Of a stretch of 64,000 bases of DNA, positions 50,357-57,947 are shown one piece after another (position 1 is the stretch's first letter; every line of letters begins with the position of its first letter). The stretch covers positions 62,001 to 126,000 of the forward strand of contig NZ_FTMY01000001.1 in the NCBI RefSeq assembly GCF_900156165.1, in the 5' to 3' direction. Origin of the DNA: Pseudacidovorax sp. RU35E (GTDB taxonomy: Bacteria > Pseudomonadota > Gammaproteobacteria > Burkholderiales > Burkholderiaceae_C). The notes under the pieces were generated by a model. That model had not been told where the DNA came from, did no database searches, and worked only from the letters and a program-made list of their open reading frames with translations. Both the position numbers and the translations under genes were made by a program.

Positions 50357-51339
50357 CCCTGCATTCCATGATCTCCCTGAAGGCGGCTGCGGCGCGCGGC
50401 CGCCAACCCCGGACCCTCGCTGCCCCGCGTGCGCAGCGGCGGCATGGGGCCATCGGGGCGTCAGCACTCCTGCTGCTCGGCCTGGGCGCCGCGCAGGCCG
50501 TGCGTGCCGCGCCGCCCACCGCGTCGGGTGCCGCGTCGCCACCCGCGATGGCTGCGGCCGCGGCGCCTGCACCGGCCGGTGGCTTTGCCTGCCTGATCGA
50601 GCCCTTCCAGCGCATCGAACTGCGCAGCGGCCTGGAGGCGCGCATCGACGCCATCCATGTGGACCGGGGCAGCGAGGTCAAGAAGGGCCAGGTGCTGGTC
50701 GAGCTGGACAGCGGCGCCGAGCGCGCGGCGCTGGAGGGCGCCCGCTACCGCGCCGTGATGGACGGCGCCATCCGCTCGGCCGACAGCCGCAGCCAGGCGG
50801 CGAAACAGAAGCTGGCGCGGCGCGAGGAACTGGTGCGCGAGAAGTACATCTCGGCCCAGGACCGCGACGACGCGCGCCTGGAGATGCAGGTGGCCGAGGC
50901 CGACGCCGCCGAGGCCCGCGACAACCGCCGCCTCGCGCAGATCGAACAGCGGCGGCTGGGCGAACTGGTGGAGCAGCGCCGGCTGCGCAGCCCCTTCCAG
51001 GGCGTGGTCACCGAGCGGTTGCAGCACGTCGGCGAGGTGGCCCAGGCCGGCGAGAGTGCCCGGCCGATCCTCAAGCTGGCGCAGACCCATCCATTGCGCG
51101 TCGAGGTGATCCTGCCCGTTGCGCTGTATGGCCAGCTGCGCAAGGGCGGCACGGCGCGGGTGGAGGTGGAGCGGCCCCTCACCGGCAGCTACACCGCCAC
51201 GGTGGCAGTGGTCGACCGCGTCGTCGACTCGGCCAGTGGCACTTTCGGCGTGAGGCTGGAGCTGCCCAACCCCGAGGGCAGCATCCCGGCCGGCGTGAAA
51301 TGCCGGGTGCAGTTCGCCGGGGACGCCAGCGCGAGATAG
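50353..51339 (+). CDS. HlyD/RND-type periplasmic adaptor
   Basis: The 328-residue product has an N-terminal hydrophobic segment (IGASALLLLGLGAAQAVRA) that serves as signal or anchor. A lipoyl-like half-motif (LRSGLEARIDAIHVDRGSEV), a coiled-coil hairpin (KQKLARREELVREKYISAQD...EQRRLGELVEQ), the second lipoyl half (RLRSPFQGVVTERLQHVGEV) and a beta-barrel (LRVEVILPVALYG) follow. It starts at ATG 50353, overlapping the SecA-like stop, and is the third adaptor-type protein of the locus. Three distinct adaptors for one channel suggest a composite inner-membrane complex. Confidence 0.9.
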   Translation: MTLHSMISLKAAAARGRQPRTLAAPRAQRRHGAIGASALLLLGLGAAQAVRAAPPTASGAASPPAMAAAAAPAPAGGFACLIEPFQRIELRSGLEARIDAIHVDRGSEVKKGQVLVELDSGAERAALEGARYRAVMDGAIRSADSRSQAAKQKLARREELVREKYISAQDRDDARLEMQVAEADAAEARDNRRLAQIEQRRLGELVEQRRLRSPFQGVVTERLQHVGEVAQAGESARPILKLAQTHPLRVEVILPVALYGQLRKGGTARVEVERPLTGSYTATVAVVDRVVDSASGTFGVRLELPNPEGSIPAGVKCRVQFAGDASAR

Positions 51340-51361
51340 GGCCGGCATCGGCCGGGCTTTG
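51340..51361 (+). terminator. Weak hairpin after the export operon
   Basis: GGCCG-GCAT-CGGCC directly after the adaptor stop is followed by GGGCTTTG, not a proper T run. It may slow or end transcription; the evidence is weak. Confidence 0.3.
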
Positions 51362-51530
51362 CGGTCTGCGCTGACAGCGCCGCGATCCCTGTTCCTGCTC
51401 TTCGATGCGCAAGATTAACCCTGGGTGAACCCCCAACACGCAATTTGTCACAAACGCGTATCGTGCGTCTCAGGAGGCCAGCTGCCGTCGGGTGATGGCA
51501 GCGGGACCTCCGCCAAGAGATGGAGACGCC

Positions 51531-51650
51531 ATGTTGATGATCATTGCTGGATTCATGCTGGGTGTGGTGTGTGGCACGGTGCTTGTCGGCTTCATGGTCG
51601 GCCGCAGCCGCCAGGCCGAAGAAGAAGCAGTGCGCTACCCGAGCTACTGA
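51531..51650 (+). CDS. Small membrane protein (39 residues)
   Basis: ATG 51531 is preceded by GGAG with 6-nt spacing and opens a 39-codon frame. One transmembrane helix (MIIAGFMLGVVCGTVLVGFM) is followed by a charged tail (GRSRQAEEEAVRYPSY). The first half is GxxxG-rich (GFMLG, CGTVLVG, VG), which favours helix packing. It has its own leader with a GCTGCC/GGCAGC hairpin (near 51480-51502). No family is recognised. Its composition and clear ribosome-binding site argue that it is real. Confidence 0.6.
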   Translation: MLMIIAGFMLGVVCGTVLVGFMVGRSRQAEEEAVRYPSY

Positions 51651-51871
51651 GCGAAAGCATCCGGGTCGCCGCGTGGGCGGCCCTCCACCGGTCTGCCTGG
51701 GGCGGGCAGCACCGGTCCGACCTCATCCGCCGGCAGGCGGACTTCCGCCCCTGTGTGGCCGGCGCCGGCCGAATGCTCCGGGCGGGCCGGAGACTGGATC
51801 CACCGGCGCCTCCCGCGCGCCGTGCAATTCCGGAGCCATCGGCCGCGGCCACCAGCGCATCGCGCGGACCC

Positions 51872-53461
51872 TCAGCGCCGTGTCTTCGCCCCGAAGATTC
51901 CCCCCAGCACCCCCCGCAGGATTTCCTTGCCCACGTTCGTGCCCACGGTGCGCACGGCCGACTTGGCCAGGGTCTGCACCAGTCCATCCTTCCGGCCGCC
52001 GCGCGGGCCGGTCGTCCCGAAGAGCAGGTCATTGAGGAAGCTGCCCTCCGCCGGCGCCGAGCCGCCAGCGGGCGAGGGCGTCGAAGGGCCGGTGCGCGTT
52101 GGCGTGCCGCCGATCGGCGTCGGCATGCGGTCGGGGGCGGGAACCGGCGCGCCCTGGCCACCGGCGGCAGGGGCGTCGGGCGCCGAGGCCGCACGTCCCT
52201 TGAGCTTCTCGTAGGCCGACTCGCGGTCCACGGCCTGGTCGTAGACGCCGGCCACCAGCGAGCCGGCGATGAGCGCCTTGCGCTGTTCCGGCGTCACCGG
52301 GCCGATCTGCCCCGCCGGCGGCAGCACGAAGACGCGCTCCGTGATTCCGGGCCGGCCCTTCTCGTCGAGCAGGCTCACCAGCGCCTCGCCCACGGCGAGT
52401 TCGGTGATGGCCTGACCGATGTCCAGGCCGGGCTTGGGGCGCATGGTGCTGGCCGCCGACTGCACCGCCTTCTGGTCGCGCGGCGTGAACGCGCGCAGGG
52501 CATGCTGGACCCGGTTGCCCAACTGGGCGAGCACCGAGTCGGGAATGTCCAGTGGGTTCTGCGTCACGAAGTACACGCCCACGCCCTTGGAACGCACCAG
52601 GCGCACCACCAGCTCGATGCGTTCGACGAGCGCCTTGGGTGCATCCTTGAACAGCAGGTGCGCCTCGTCGAAGAAGAAGGCCAGCTTGGGCTTGTCCAGG
52701 TCGCCCACCTCGGGCAGTTGCTCGAACAGCTCCGACAGCATCCACAGCAGGAAGGTGGCGTACAGGCGCGGCGAGTTCATCAGCTTGTCGGCCGCCAGGA
52801 TGTTGACCACGCCCCGGCCGTCCACCGTCTGCATGAAGTCCTGGATGTCCAGCATCGGCTCGCCGAAGAAACGGTCGCCGCCCTGCGACTCGACCGTCAG
52901 CAGTCCGCGCTGGATCGCCCCCACGCTGGCCGCGCTGACGTTGCCGTAGCTCGTGGTGTATTGCTTGGCGTTCTCGCCCACGTGGGCCAGCATGGCCCGA
53001 AGGTCCTTCAGGTCCAGCAGCAGCAGGCCGCTGTCGTCGGCGATCTTGAACACCAGGTTGAGCACGCCGGCCTGGGTGTCGTTGAGGTCGAGCATGCGGC
53101 CCAGCAGCAGGGGGCCCATGTCGGAGATGGTGGCGCGCACCGGATGGCCCTGCTCGCCGAACACGTCCCACAGCGTCACCGGGCAGGCCTGCGGCGCAGG
53201 CAACTCGATGCCGCGCTCCTTGAGCGTCGCGGCCATGCGCTCGCCGATGCGGCCGGGCTGGCTGATGCCACCCAGGTCCCCCTTCACGTCGGCCATGAAG
53301 ACCGGCACACCGATGCCGGACAGGCGCTCGGCCAGGGTCTGCAGCGTGACGGTCTTGCCGGTGCCGGTGGCCCCGGTGATCAGCCCGTGCCGGTTGGCCA
53401 GGGCAGGCAGCAGAAAGCATTCGGTGGCGCCTTGGCGGGCCAGCAGCAGAGGATCGGCCAT
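51872..53461 (-). CDS. HerA-like/DUF853 (YjgR-type) P-loop ATPase
   Basis: The 529-residue product starts at ATG 53461. GATGTGKT at residues 30-37 is Walker A and [13 protein letters not shown] is Walker [21 protein letters not shown] and FTPRDQKAV are typical of the DUF853/HerA-helicase C-terminal family represented by E. coli YjgR. It is a soluble FtsK/HerA-type ATPase of unknown cellular role. A Pro/Gly/Ala-rich hinge (about 425-475) precedes a short conserved tail (SFLNDLLFG). It diverges from the lipid cluster and faces the export operon tail to tail, so it is probably an unrelated housekeeping gene. Confidence 0.93.
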   Translation of the reverse strand: MADPLLLARQGATECFLLPALANRHGLITGATGTGKTVTLQTLAERLSGIGVPVFMADVKGDLGGISQPGRIGERMAATLKERGIELPAPQACPVTLWDVFGEQGHPVRATISDMGPLLLGRMLDLNDTQAGVLNLVFKIADDSGLLLLDLKDLRAMLAHVGENAKQYTTSYGNVSAASVGAIQRGLLTVESQGGDRFFGEPMLDIQDFMQTVDGRGVVNILAADKLMNSPRLYATFLLWMLSELFEQLPEVGDLDKPKLAFFFDEAHLLFKDAPKALVERIELVVRLVRSKGVGVYFVTQNPLDIPDSVLAQLGNRVQHALRAFTPRDQKAVQSAASTMRPKPGLDIGQAITELAVGEALVSLLDEKGRPGITERVFVLPPAGQIGPVTPEQRKALIAGSLVAGVYDQAVDRESAYEKLKGRAASAPDAPAAGGQGAPVPAPDRMPTPIGGTPTRTGPSTPSPAGGSAPAEGSFLNDLLFGTTGPRGGRKDGLVQTLAKSAVRTVGTNVGKEILRGVLGGIFGAKTRR

Positions 53462-53571
53462 GGGACTCCCAGTCGAGGGCGAAAAAGACGGCGGCAGTCT
53501 ACCGAAGGGCCGCCCCGGGGCAGGGCCGTGCGGCTCGGGCGACAGGAGGCCGTGGCCGCGGGGGCGACTCC

Positions 53572-53611
53572 TATAATTTTTCCCTTTGCCGCGGGGTCAT
53601 CGACCCGCGGT
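53572..53611 (+). promoter_or_regulatory. Candidate promoter -10 and leader hairpin of the lipid cluster
   Basis: A consensus TATAAT lies at 53572-53577, without a clear -35. A GC hairpin (CCGCGGG...CCCGCGG, 53589-53611) follows in the leader, 30 nt before the ACP start. This is the likely start of the ACP-FabG transcript. Confidence 0.5.
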
Positions 53612-53639
53612 TCATTTCCTTTACCCCCGGGAGCCCTTC

Positions 53640-53921
53640 TTGCCTTCGACCGCCTCCTTTGAACGCACTCCGCTCGAGAACGAACTGGCCGAACTGCTGG
53701 TGAGCGCCCTCAACCTCGAGGTGGCGCCCGATTCCATCGACCCGGAGGCGCCGCTCTATGGCGACGGACTGGGCCTGGATTCCATCGACATCCTCGAAGT
53801 GGCCCTCGAGATCTCGCGCCGCTACGGCTTCCAGCTGCGCTCGGACGATGAGCGCAACCAGCAGATCTTCGCCTCGCTGCGCGCGCTGGCGGCCCACGTC
53901 GACGCCCACAAGGCTGGGTAA
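53640..53921 (+). CDS. Acyl carrier protein of the aryl-polyene-like cluster
   Basis: This 93-residue acidic protein contains the phosphopantetheine site GLGLDSIDILEVAL, so Ser in DSI should carry the 4'-phosphopantetheine arm. TTG 53640 is the best start: GGGAG lies 7 nt upstream and the upstream extension falls in the leader hairpin. It would hold growing acyl chains for FabG and the dehydratases encoded below. It heads a cluster of ten closely spaced genes on the plus strand. Confidence 0.9.
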   Translation: MPSTASFERTPLENELAELLVSALNLEVAPDSIDPEAPLYGDGLGLDSIDILEVALEISRRYGFQLRSDDERNQQIFASLRALAAHVDAHKAG

Positions 53922-53926
53922 GGCGC

Positions 53927-54550
53927 ATGCCCGCCTGGCGCATTGCGCTGATGCTGCTGGCGGGCGTGGCCTATGCCGGCGCTTCGCACTGGATGATGCT
54001 CTACCACGCCGCCGAGCCCTGGGCCGTGGTGGTGCTGCTGGTGCCGCTGTGGCTCACCGGTCTGGGGCTGGCGGGCCAGCACCTCGGCCGTGCCGGGCTG
54101 GCGCTGGTGGCGGTGCTGGGCGTGGCCGGCCTGGGCCTGGTGATGAGCGGCCACGCCGGTGATCCCAATCCGCTCTATGTGCTGCAGCACGTGGGCATCA
54201 ATGCGCTGCTGGCCGGCTGGTTCGGTGGCACGTTGCGTGCGGGGCAGCTCTCGCTGATCGGGCAGTTCGCGCAGCGCATCCACACGCTCACGCCCGACAT
54301 GCGGCGCTACACGGCCCGAGTGACCGCGGTGTGGACCGTCTACTTCTGCGTGGTCTGCGCGCTGTCGCTGGGCGTGTACCTGCTGCGCCCCTTCGAGGAC
54401 TGGTCGCTGTTCTCCAACGTGGTCACGCCGGTGGGTGTCGGCGCCCTGTTCGTGGGCGAATACCTGCTGCGTTACCGCCTGCATCCCGAATTCGAGCGCG
54501 TGCGGCTGATCGATGCCGTGCGCGCCTTCTACGCGCCTGCCAAGCAATGA
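53927..54550 (+). CDS. COG4648-family membrane protein
   Basis: This 207-residue integral membrane protein has about five or six helices (IALMLLAGVAYAGASHWMML; AVVVLLVPLWLTGLGLAG; LALVAVLGVAGLGLVMSG; VWTVYFCVVCALSLGVYLL; VVTPVGVGALFVGEYLL) and a conserved-looking RRYTARVTAVW segment. Such proteins recur next to ACP and ligase genes in aryl-polyene clusters. Function is unknown. It starts 5 nt after the ACP stop and overlaps the ligase start. Confidence 0.85.
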   Translation: MPAWRIALMLLAGVAYAGASHWMMLYHAAEPWAVVVLLVPLWLTGLGLAGQHLGRAGLALVAVLGVAGLGLVMSGHAGDPNPLYVLQHVGINALLAGWFGGTLRAGQLSLIGQFAQRIHTLTPDMRRYTARVTAVWTVYFCVVCALSLGVYLLRPFEDWSLFSNVVTPVGVGALFVGEYLLRYRLHPEFERVRLIDAVRAFYAPAKQ

Positions 54551-56271
54551 GCGTGTCCTTTCTGCTCGGCCCGCGCGACCTGCGCGCGCCGCTGGCCTGG
54601 CGTCATGGCCGGCCGATCAGTGCCCTGGCCTGGCTCGCCGATGTCGAGGCCGTCGCCGCAACGCTTCCGGCCGAGGGGCCGGCCGTCAACCTCTGCGGTG
54701 ATCGCTACCGCTTCAGCGTGGGCCTGGCGGCGGCGCTGCTGCGCGGCCACGCCAGCCTGCTGCCGCCCGATGCGCGTGAGGACACACTGGCCCGCGTCTG
54801 CGCCGAGCATCCCGCAGCCTTCGCGCTGATCGATCCGGGCGAGCCGCACGGCGCCCATCTGGCGCAGCGCGTCGCCGTCGACGCCCAGGGCGAGCGCACG
54901 CCCCTCGACGCCATGCCCGACTGGGCCGCCATTGCCCTGGACCGCCATGCCGCGAGCCTGCTCACCTCGGGCTCCACCGGTGTGCCGCAGCCGCATGCCA
55001 AGCGCTGGGGCACGCTGGTCGGCGACGTGGCCGCCGCCGTGCCGCGGCTGTGCGCGCTGCTCGGCCTGTCCACGTTGGACGGTCTGACGCTGGTGGCCAC
55101 GGTGCCGGTGCAGCACAGCTATGGCCTCGAGTCCTCGGCGCTGCTGGCCATGCTGGGCGGGCCGGCCTTCGAGGCCGGGCGTCCGTTCTATCCGGCCGAC
55201 ATCGTGCAGGCGCTGGAATCTGTGCCGCGGCCGCGCGCGCTGGTCACCACACCCTTCCACCTCAAGACGCTGCTGCAGTCCGGGCTGACCGTGCCGCCGG
55301 TGGACATGGTGCTCTCGGCCACCGCGCCGCTGTCGCCGCAACTGGCCGCCCAGGCCGAGCGCGCCACGGGCGGTGTGATGGTCGAGATCTACGGCAGCAC
55401 CGAGACCGGCCAGGTCGCCACCCGCTGCCCCGTGCGCAGCGAGGTGTGGGAGGTGATGGGCGACATCCGCGTGCAGGCCGAGACAGGGCCCGATGGGGGC
55501 GAGCGCTTCGTCTTCTCGGGCGACTTCATTCCCGCGCCCACGCCCATGGCGGACCTGCTGGAACTGCTGGGCGATGGCCGCTTCCGCCTTCTCGGCCGGG
55601 CCAACGACCTGGTGCACGTGGCGGGCCGGCGGACGTCGCTGGGCCACCTCGACTTCCACCTCAACAGCATCCCCGGCGTGGAGGACGGCGCCTTCTGGCT
55701 GCCCGACGACGTCGCCGATGGCGTGGTGCGGCCGGTGGCCTTCGTGGTGGCGCCCTCGGTGGATGCCGCGACGGTCATCGCCGGCCTGCGCGAGCGCATC
55801 GAGCCGGTGTTCGTGCCGCGCCGCGTGGTGCATGTGCAGGCGCTGCCGCGGGTGGGCACCGGCAAGTTGACGCGGCGCGAACTGCGCGAGTTCGCGCTCT
55901 CCCAGTTGGCGGCGGACGGCAGCCCGGTGCGGCTGTCGCACCGCGTGCCCGAGGACCATCCCGCCTTCGCCGGCCATTTCCCCGGCCAGCCACTGTTGCC
56001 GGGCGCCTTGTTGCTGGCCGAGTTGCTGGAGGCGATGCGCGCCGTGCCCTCGCTGCGCGCGCGCCTGGGCGACGCGCCGATGCTGGCGGCGGCCAAGTTC
56101 CTGGCGCCGGTGCGTCCGGGCGCCGACCTCGTCTTCGACCTTCAGCCCGAGGCGGGGGCCGCGGCCGGCGTGCGCTTCGAGGTGCGAATGGGCGACACCG
56201 TGGCCGCCAGCGGACGCTGGCTGCCGGGCGATGGCGCCCGCACCGCAGGCGGAGCCGGAGGTCGCCCGTGA
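54547..56271 (+). CDS. AMP-dependent acyl ligase fused to a hotdog dehydratase domain
   Basis: This 574-residue protein starts at ATG 54547, overlapping the upstream stop. The N-terminal 455 residues are an adenylate-forming ligase: LLTSGSTGVPQPHAKRW (P-loop), YGSTETGQVATR, FSGDF, and the C-terminal Lys in GKLTRREL. The last 115 residues are a FabZ/FabA-like hotdog with DHPAFAGHFPGQPLLPGAL. It should activate an aryl or acyl acid and load it on the ACP, and may also dehydrate 3-hydroxyacyl intermediates. Similar ligase-dehydratase fusions occur in xanthomonadin/APE loci. Confidence 0.88.
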   Translation: MSVSFLLGPRDLRAPLAWRHGRPISALAWLADVEAVAATLPAEGPAVNLCGDRYRFSVGLAAALLRGHASLLPPDAREDTLARVCAEHPAAFALIDPGEPHGAHLAQRVAVDAQGERTPLDAMPDWAAIALDRHAASLLTSGSTGVPQPHAKRWGTLVGDVAAAVPRLCALLGLSTLDGLTLVATVPVQHSYGLESSALLAMLGGPAFEAGRPFYPADIVQALESVPRPRALVTTPFHLKTLLQSGLTVPPVDMVLSATAPLSPQLAAQAERATGGVMVEIYGSTETGQVATRCPVRSEVWEVMGDIRVQAETGPDGGERFVFSGDFIPAPTPMADLLELLGDGRFRLLGRANDLVHVAGRRTSLGHLDFHLNSIPGVEDGAFWLPDDVADGVVRPVAFVVAPSVDAATVIAGLRERIEPVFVPRRVVHVQALPRVGTGKLTRRELREFALSQLAADGSPVRLSHRVPEDHPAFAGHFPGQPLLPGALLLAELLEAMRAVPSLRARLGDAPMLAAAKFLAPVRPGADLVFDLQPEAGAAAGVRFEVRMGDTVAASGRWLPGDGARTAGGAGGRP

Positions 56272-56339
56272 GCGCCCGCCCGGCCGTTCCGAAGGGCGCT
56301 CGCACCGCAGGCGAAGCCGGAGGTTCTCAATGAGCGCCC
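56233..56339 (+). repeat. Near-exact 45-bp direct repeat around a start site
   Basis: Copies at 56233-56277 and 56295-56339 share GGCGC-CGCACCGCAGGCG-AGCCGGAGGT and TGAGCGCCC. The second copy carries the ribosome-binding site and ATG of the acyltransferase. The first has GTG in the same place but runs only 21 codons before a stop. The repeat covers the end of the ligase gene and looks like a local duplication. Confidence 0.75.
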
Positions 56340-57358
56340 TGGGCGACGACCTGCGCCCCGGCACCGACTGGGCCCGCGCGCCCGAGCGCAGCAACATCCT
56401 GGCGCTGCGCTTCATCTGCTGGATGGCGCTGCGCTGCGGCCGGCCGCTCACGCGGCTGATCCTGCATCCGATCACGCTGTACTTCCTGCTCTTCTCGCCC
56501 ACGCCGCGCCGCCATGTCCGCCGCTACCTGACGCGGTCCATCGGCCCGAAGGCGGGGTGGCGCGACGGCTACCGGCTGCTGCACAACTTTGCCTCGACGG
56601 TGCTCGACCGCGTGTATTTCCTGCGCGGGCACATGTCGCTCTTCGACGTGCAGGTGCAGGGCGGCCTGGCCGTGGAGGCCGACGTGCGCGCGGGCCGGGG
56701 CGCCTTCCTCGTCGGCGCCCACATCGGCAGCTTCGAGGCGCTGTCGGCCTGCCGCCAGCAGGCCGAGGAGCCGGTCGACCTGCGACTCGCCATGCTGATG
56801 TACCCCGACAACGCGCGGCGCATCAACGCCGTGCTCGAGGCCATCAGCCTGCCCGAATACCGTCCGCACATCATCGCCCTGGGCCGGCCCGCCGCCATGC
56901 TGGAGCTGCGCGACTGGCTGAACAGCGGCCGCATGGCCGGCATGCTCGGCGACCGCACCCTGGCCGTGGGAGAGGACGACGGCGGCCAGCGCGGCAACCG
57001 CGTGCAGATCGACTTCCTGGGCCAGCCGGCCTGGTTCAACGACGGGCCCTTCCGGCTCGCCGAGCTGCTGCGCCGGCCGGCCGTGTTCATGGCGGGCCTG
57101 TACCTGGGCGGAAACCGCTACCGCGTGGTGTTCGAGCCTCTGGCCGATTTCTCGGCACCGGCAGTGGAAAGCGGCGCCACCGTGCCCGGCGCACCGCCGC
57201 CGCGGCGTGCCCGCGGGCTCGATCCCGCCGAGCGGGAACGCCGAATCCGCGAAGCCCTCGAAGCCTATGTGCGGCGCCTGGAAGACCTGTGCCGCGCCAA
57301 TCCCCACAACTGGTTCAATTTCCATGACTTCTGGCTCGAAGATTCGCCGCGTGCGTGA
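56330..57358 (+). CDS. LpxL/HtrB-like lysophospholipid acyltransferase
   Basis: This 342-residue protein has GGAGG 7 nt before ATG 56330. It matches the Lpx/HtrB acyltransferase family: LILHPITLYFLLFSP membrane anchor, LVGAHIGSFEALSACR with the H(x4)E catalytic pair, AGMLGDR and FLGQPAWFNDGPFRLA. Family members transfer an acyl chain from ACP to a glycolipid at the inner membrane. In APE clusters a homologue is thought to attach the polyene to its lipid carrier. It overlaps the LolA-like gene. Confidence 0.88.
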   Translation: MSALGDDLRPGTDWARAPERSNILALRFICWMALRCGRPLTRLILHPITLYFLLFSPTPRRHVRRYLTRSIGPKAGWRDGYRLLHNFASTVLDRVYFLRGHMSLFDVQVQGGLAVEADVRAGRGAFLVGAHIGSFEALSACRQQAEEPVDLRLAMLMYPDNARRINAVLEAISLPEYRPHIIALGRPAAMLELRDWLNSGRMAGMLGDRTLAVGEDDGGQRGNRVQIDFLGQPAWFNDGPFRLAELLRRPAVFMAGLYLGGNRYRVVFEPLADFSAPAVESGATVPGAPPPRRARGLDPAERERRIREALEAYVRRLEDLCRANPHNWFNFHDFWLEDSPRA

Positions 57359-57947
57359 GGCCCTGGCCGGCGTGCGCCGCCTGCGCGCCGCGCTGCTGCT
57401 GGCCCTGGCCGGGCTGCTCGCGGCGCCCGCATGGGCGCTCGACCTCAACGAGCTGATGGCCCTGCTGGCCCAGCGCCGCAGCGGCGAGGCGCGCTTCACC
57501 GAGCAGCGCTACGTGCGCGGCCTGGACGGCCCGCTCGACTCGGCCGGCGTGCTCAGCTTCACCGCGCCCGACAAGCTGGTGCGCCGCACGCTCACGCCGC
57601 GGCCGGAGTCGATGGAGGTGCAGGGCAACGTTCTGATCCTCTCGCGCGGCGGCCGCACCCGCACCCTGAGCCTGGACGCCATGCCCGAGCTGCAGGGCAT
57701 GATGGAAGCCATGCGCGGCACCCTGAGCGGCAACGCGCCTGCGCTGCTGCGCTACTTCAAGGCCGACGTGAAGGGCGATGCCAAGGCCTGGACGCTCGAC
57801 CTGGTGCCCACACTGCCCGCACTGGCCGCCCAGGTGCGCAGCCTGCGCCTGTCCGGCATCGGCAGCGACGTGCGCGGCATCGAGATGGAGTTCATCGGCG
57901 GCGACCGCTCGGTGATGAACATCGTGCCCGGGCCCGCCGGTTCATGA
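57324..57947 (+). CDS. LolA-like outer-membrane lipid/lipoprotein carrier
   Basis: The signal peptide (RLRAALLLALAGLLAAPAWA) precedes LDLNELMALLAQRRSGEARF and FTEQRYVRGLDGPLDSAGVL, which are the opening of LolA/DUF-type carriers in aryl-polyene loci. LRLSGIGSDVRGIEMEFIGGD is near the end. The start may be ATG 57324 (207 residues) or GTG 57351, both overlapping the upstream gene; neither has a strong ribosome-binding site. It would carry a hydrophobic product across the periplasm after the MMPL exporter releases it. Confidence 0.85.
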   Translation: MTSGSKIRRVREALAGVRRLRAALLLALAGLLAAPAWALDLNELMALLAQRRSGEARFTEQRYVRGLDGPLDSAGVLSFTAPDKLVRRTLTPRPESMEVQGNVLILSRGGRTRTLSLDAMPELQGMMEAMRGTLSGNAPALLRYFKADVKGDAKAWTLDLVPTLPALAAQVRSLRLSGIGSDVRGIEMEFIGGDRSVMNIVPGPAGS

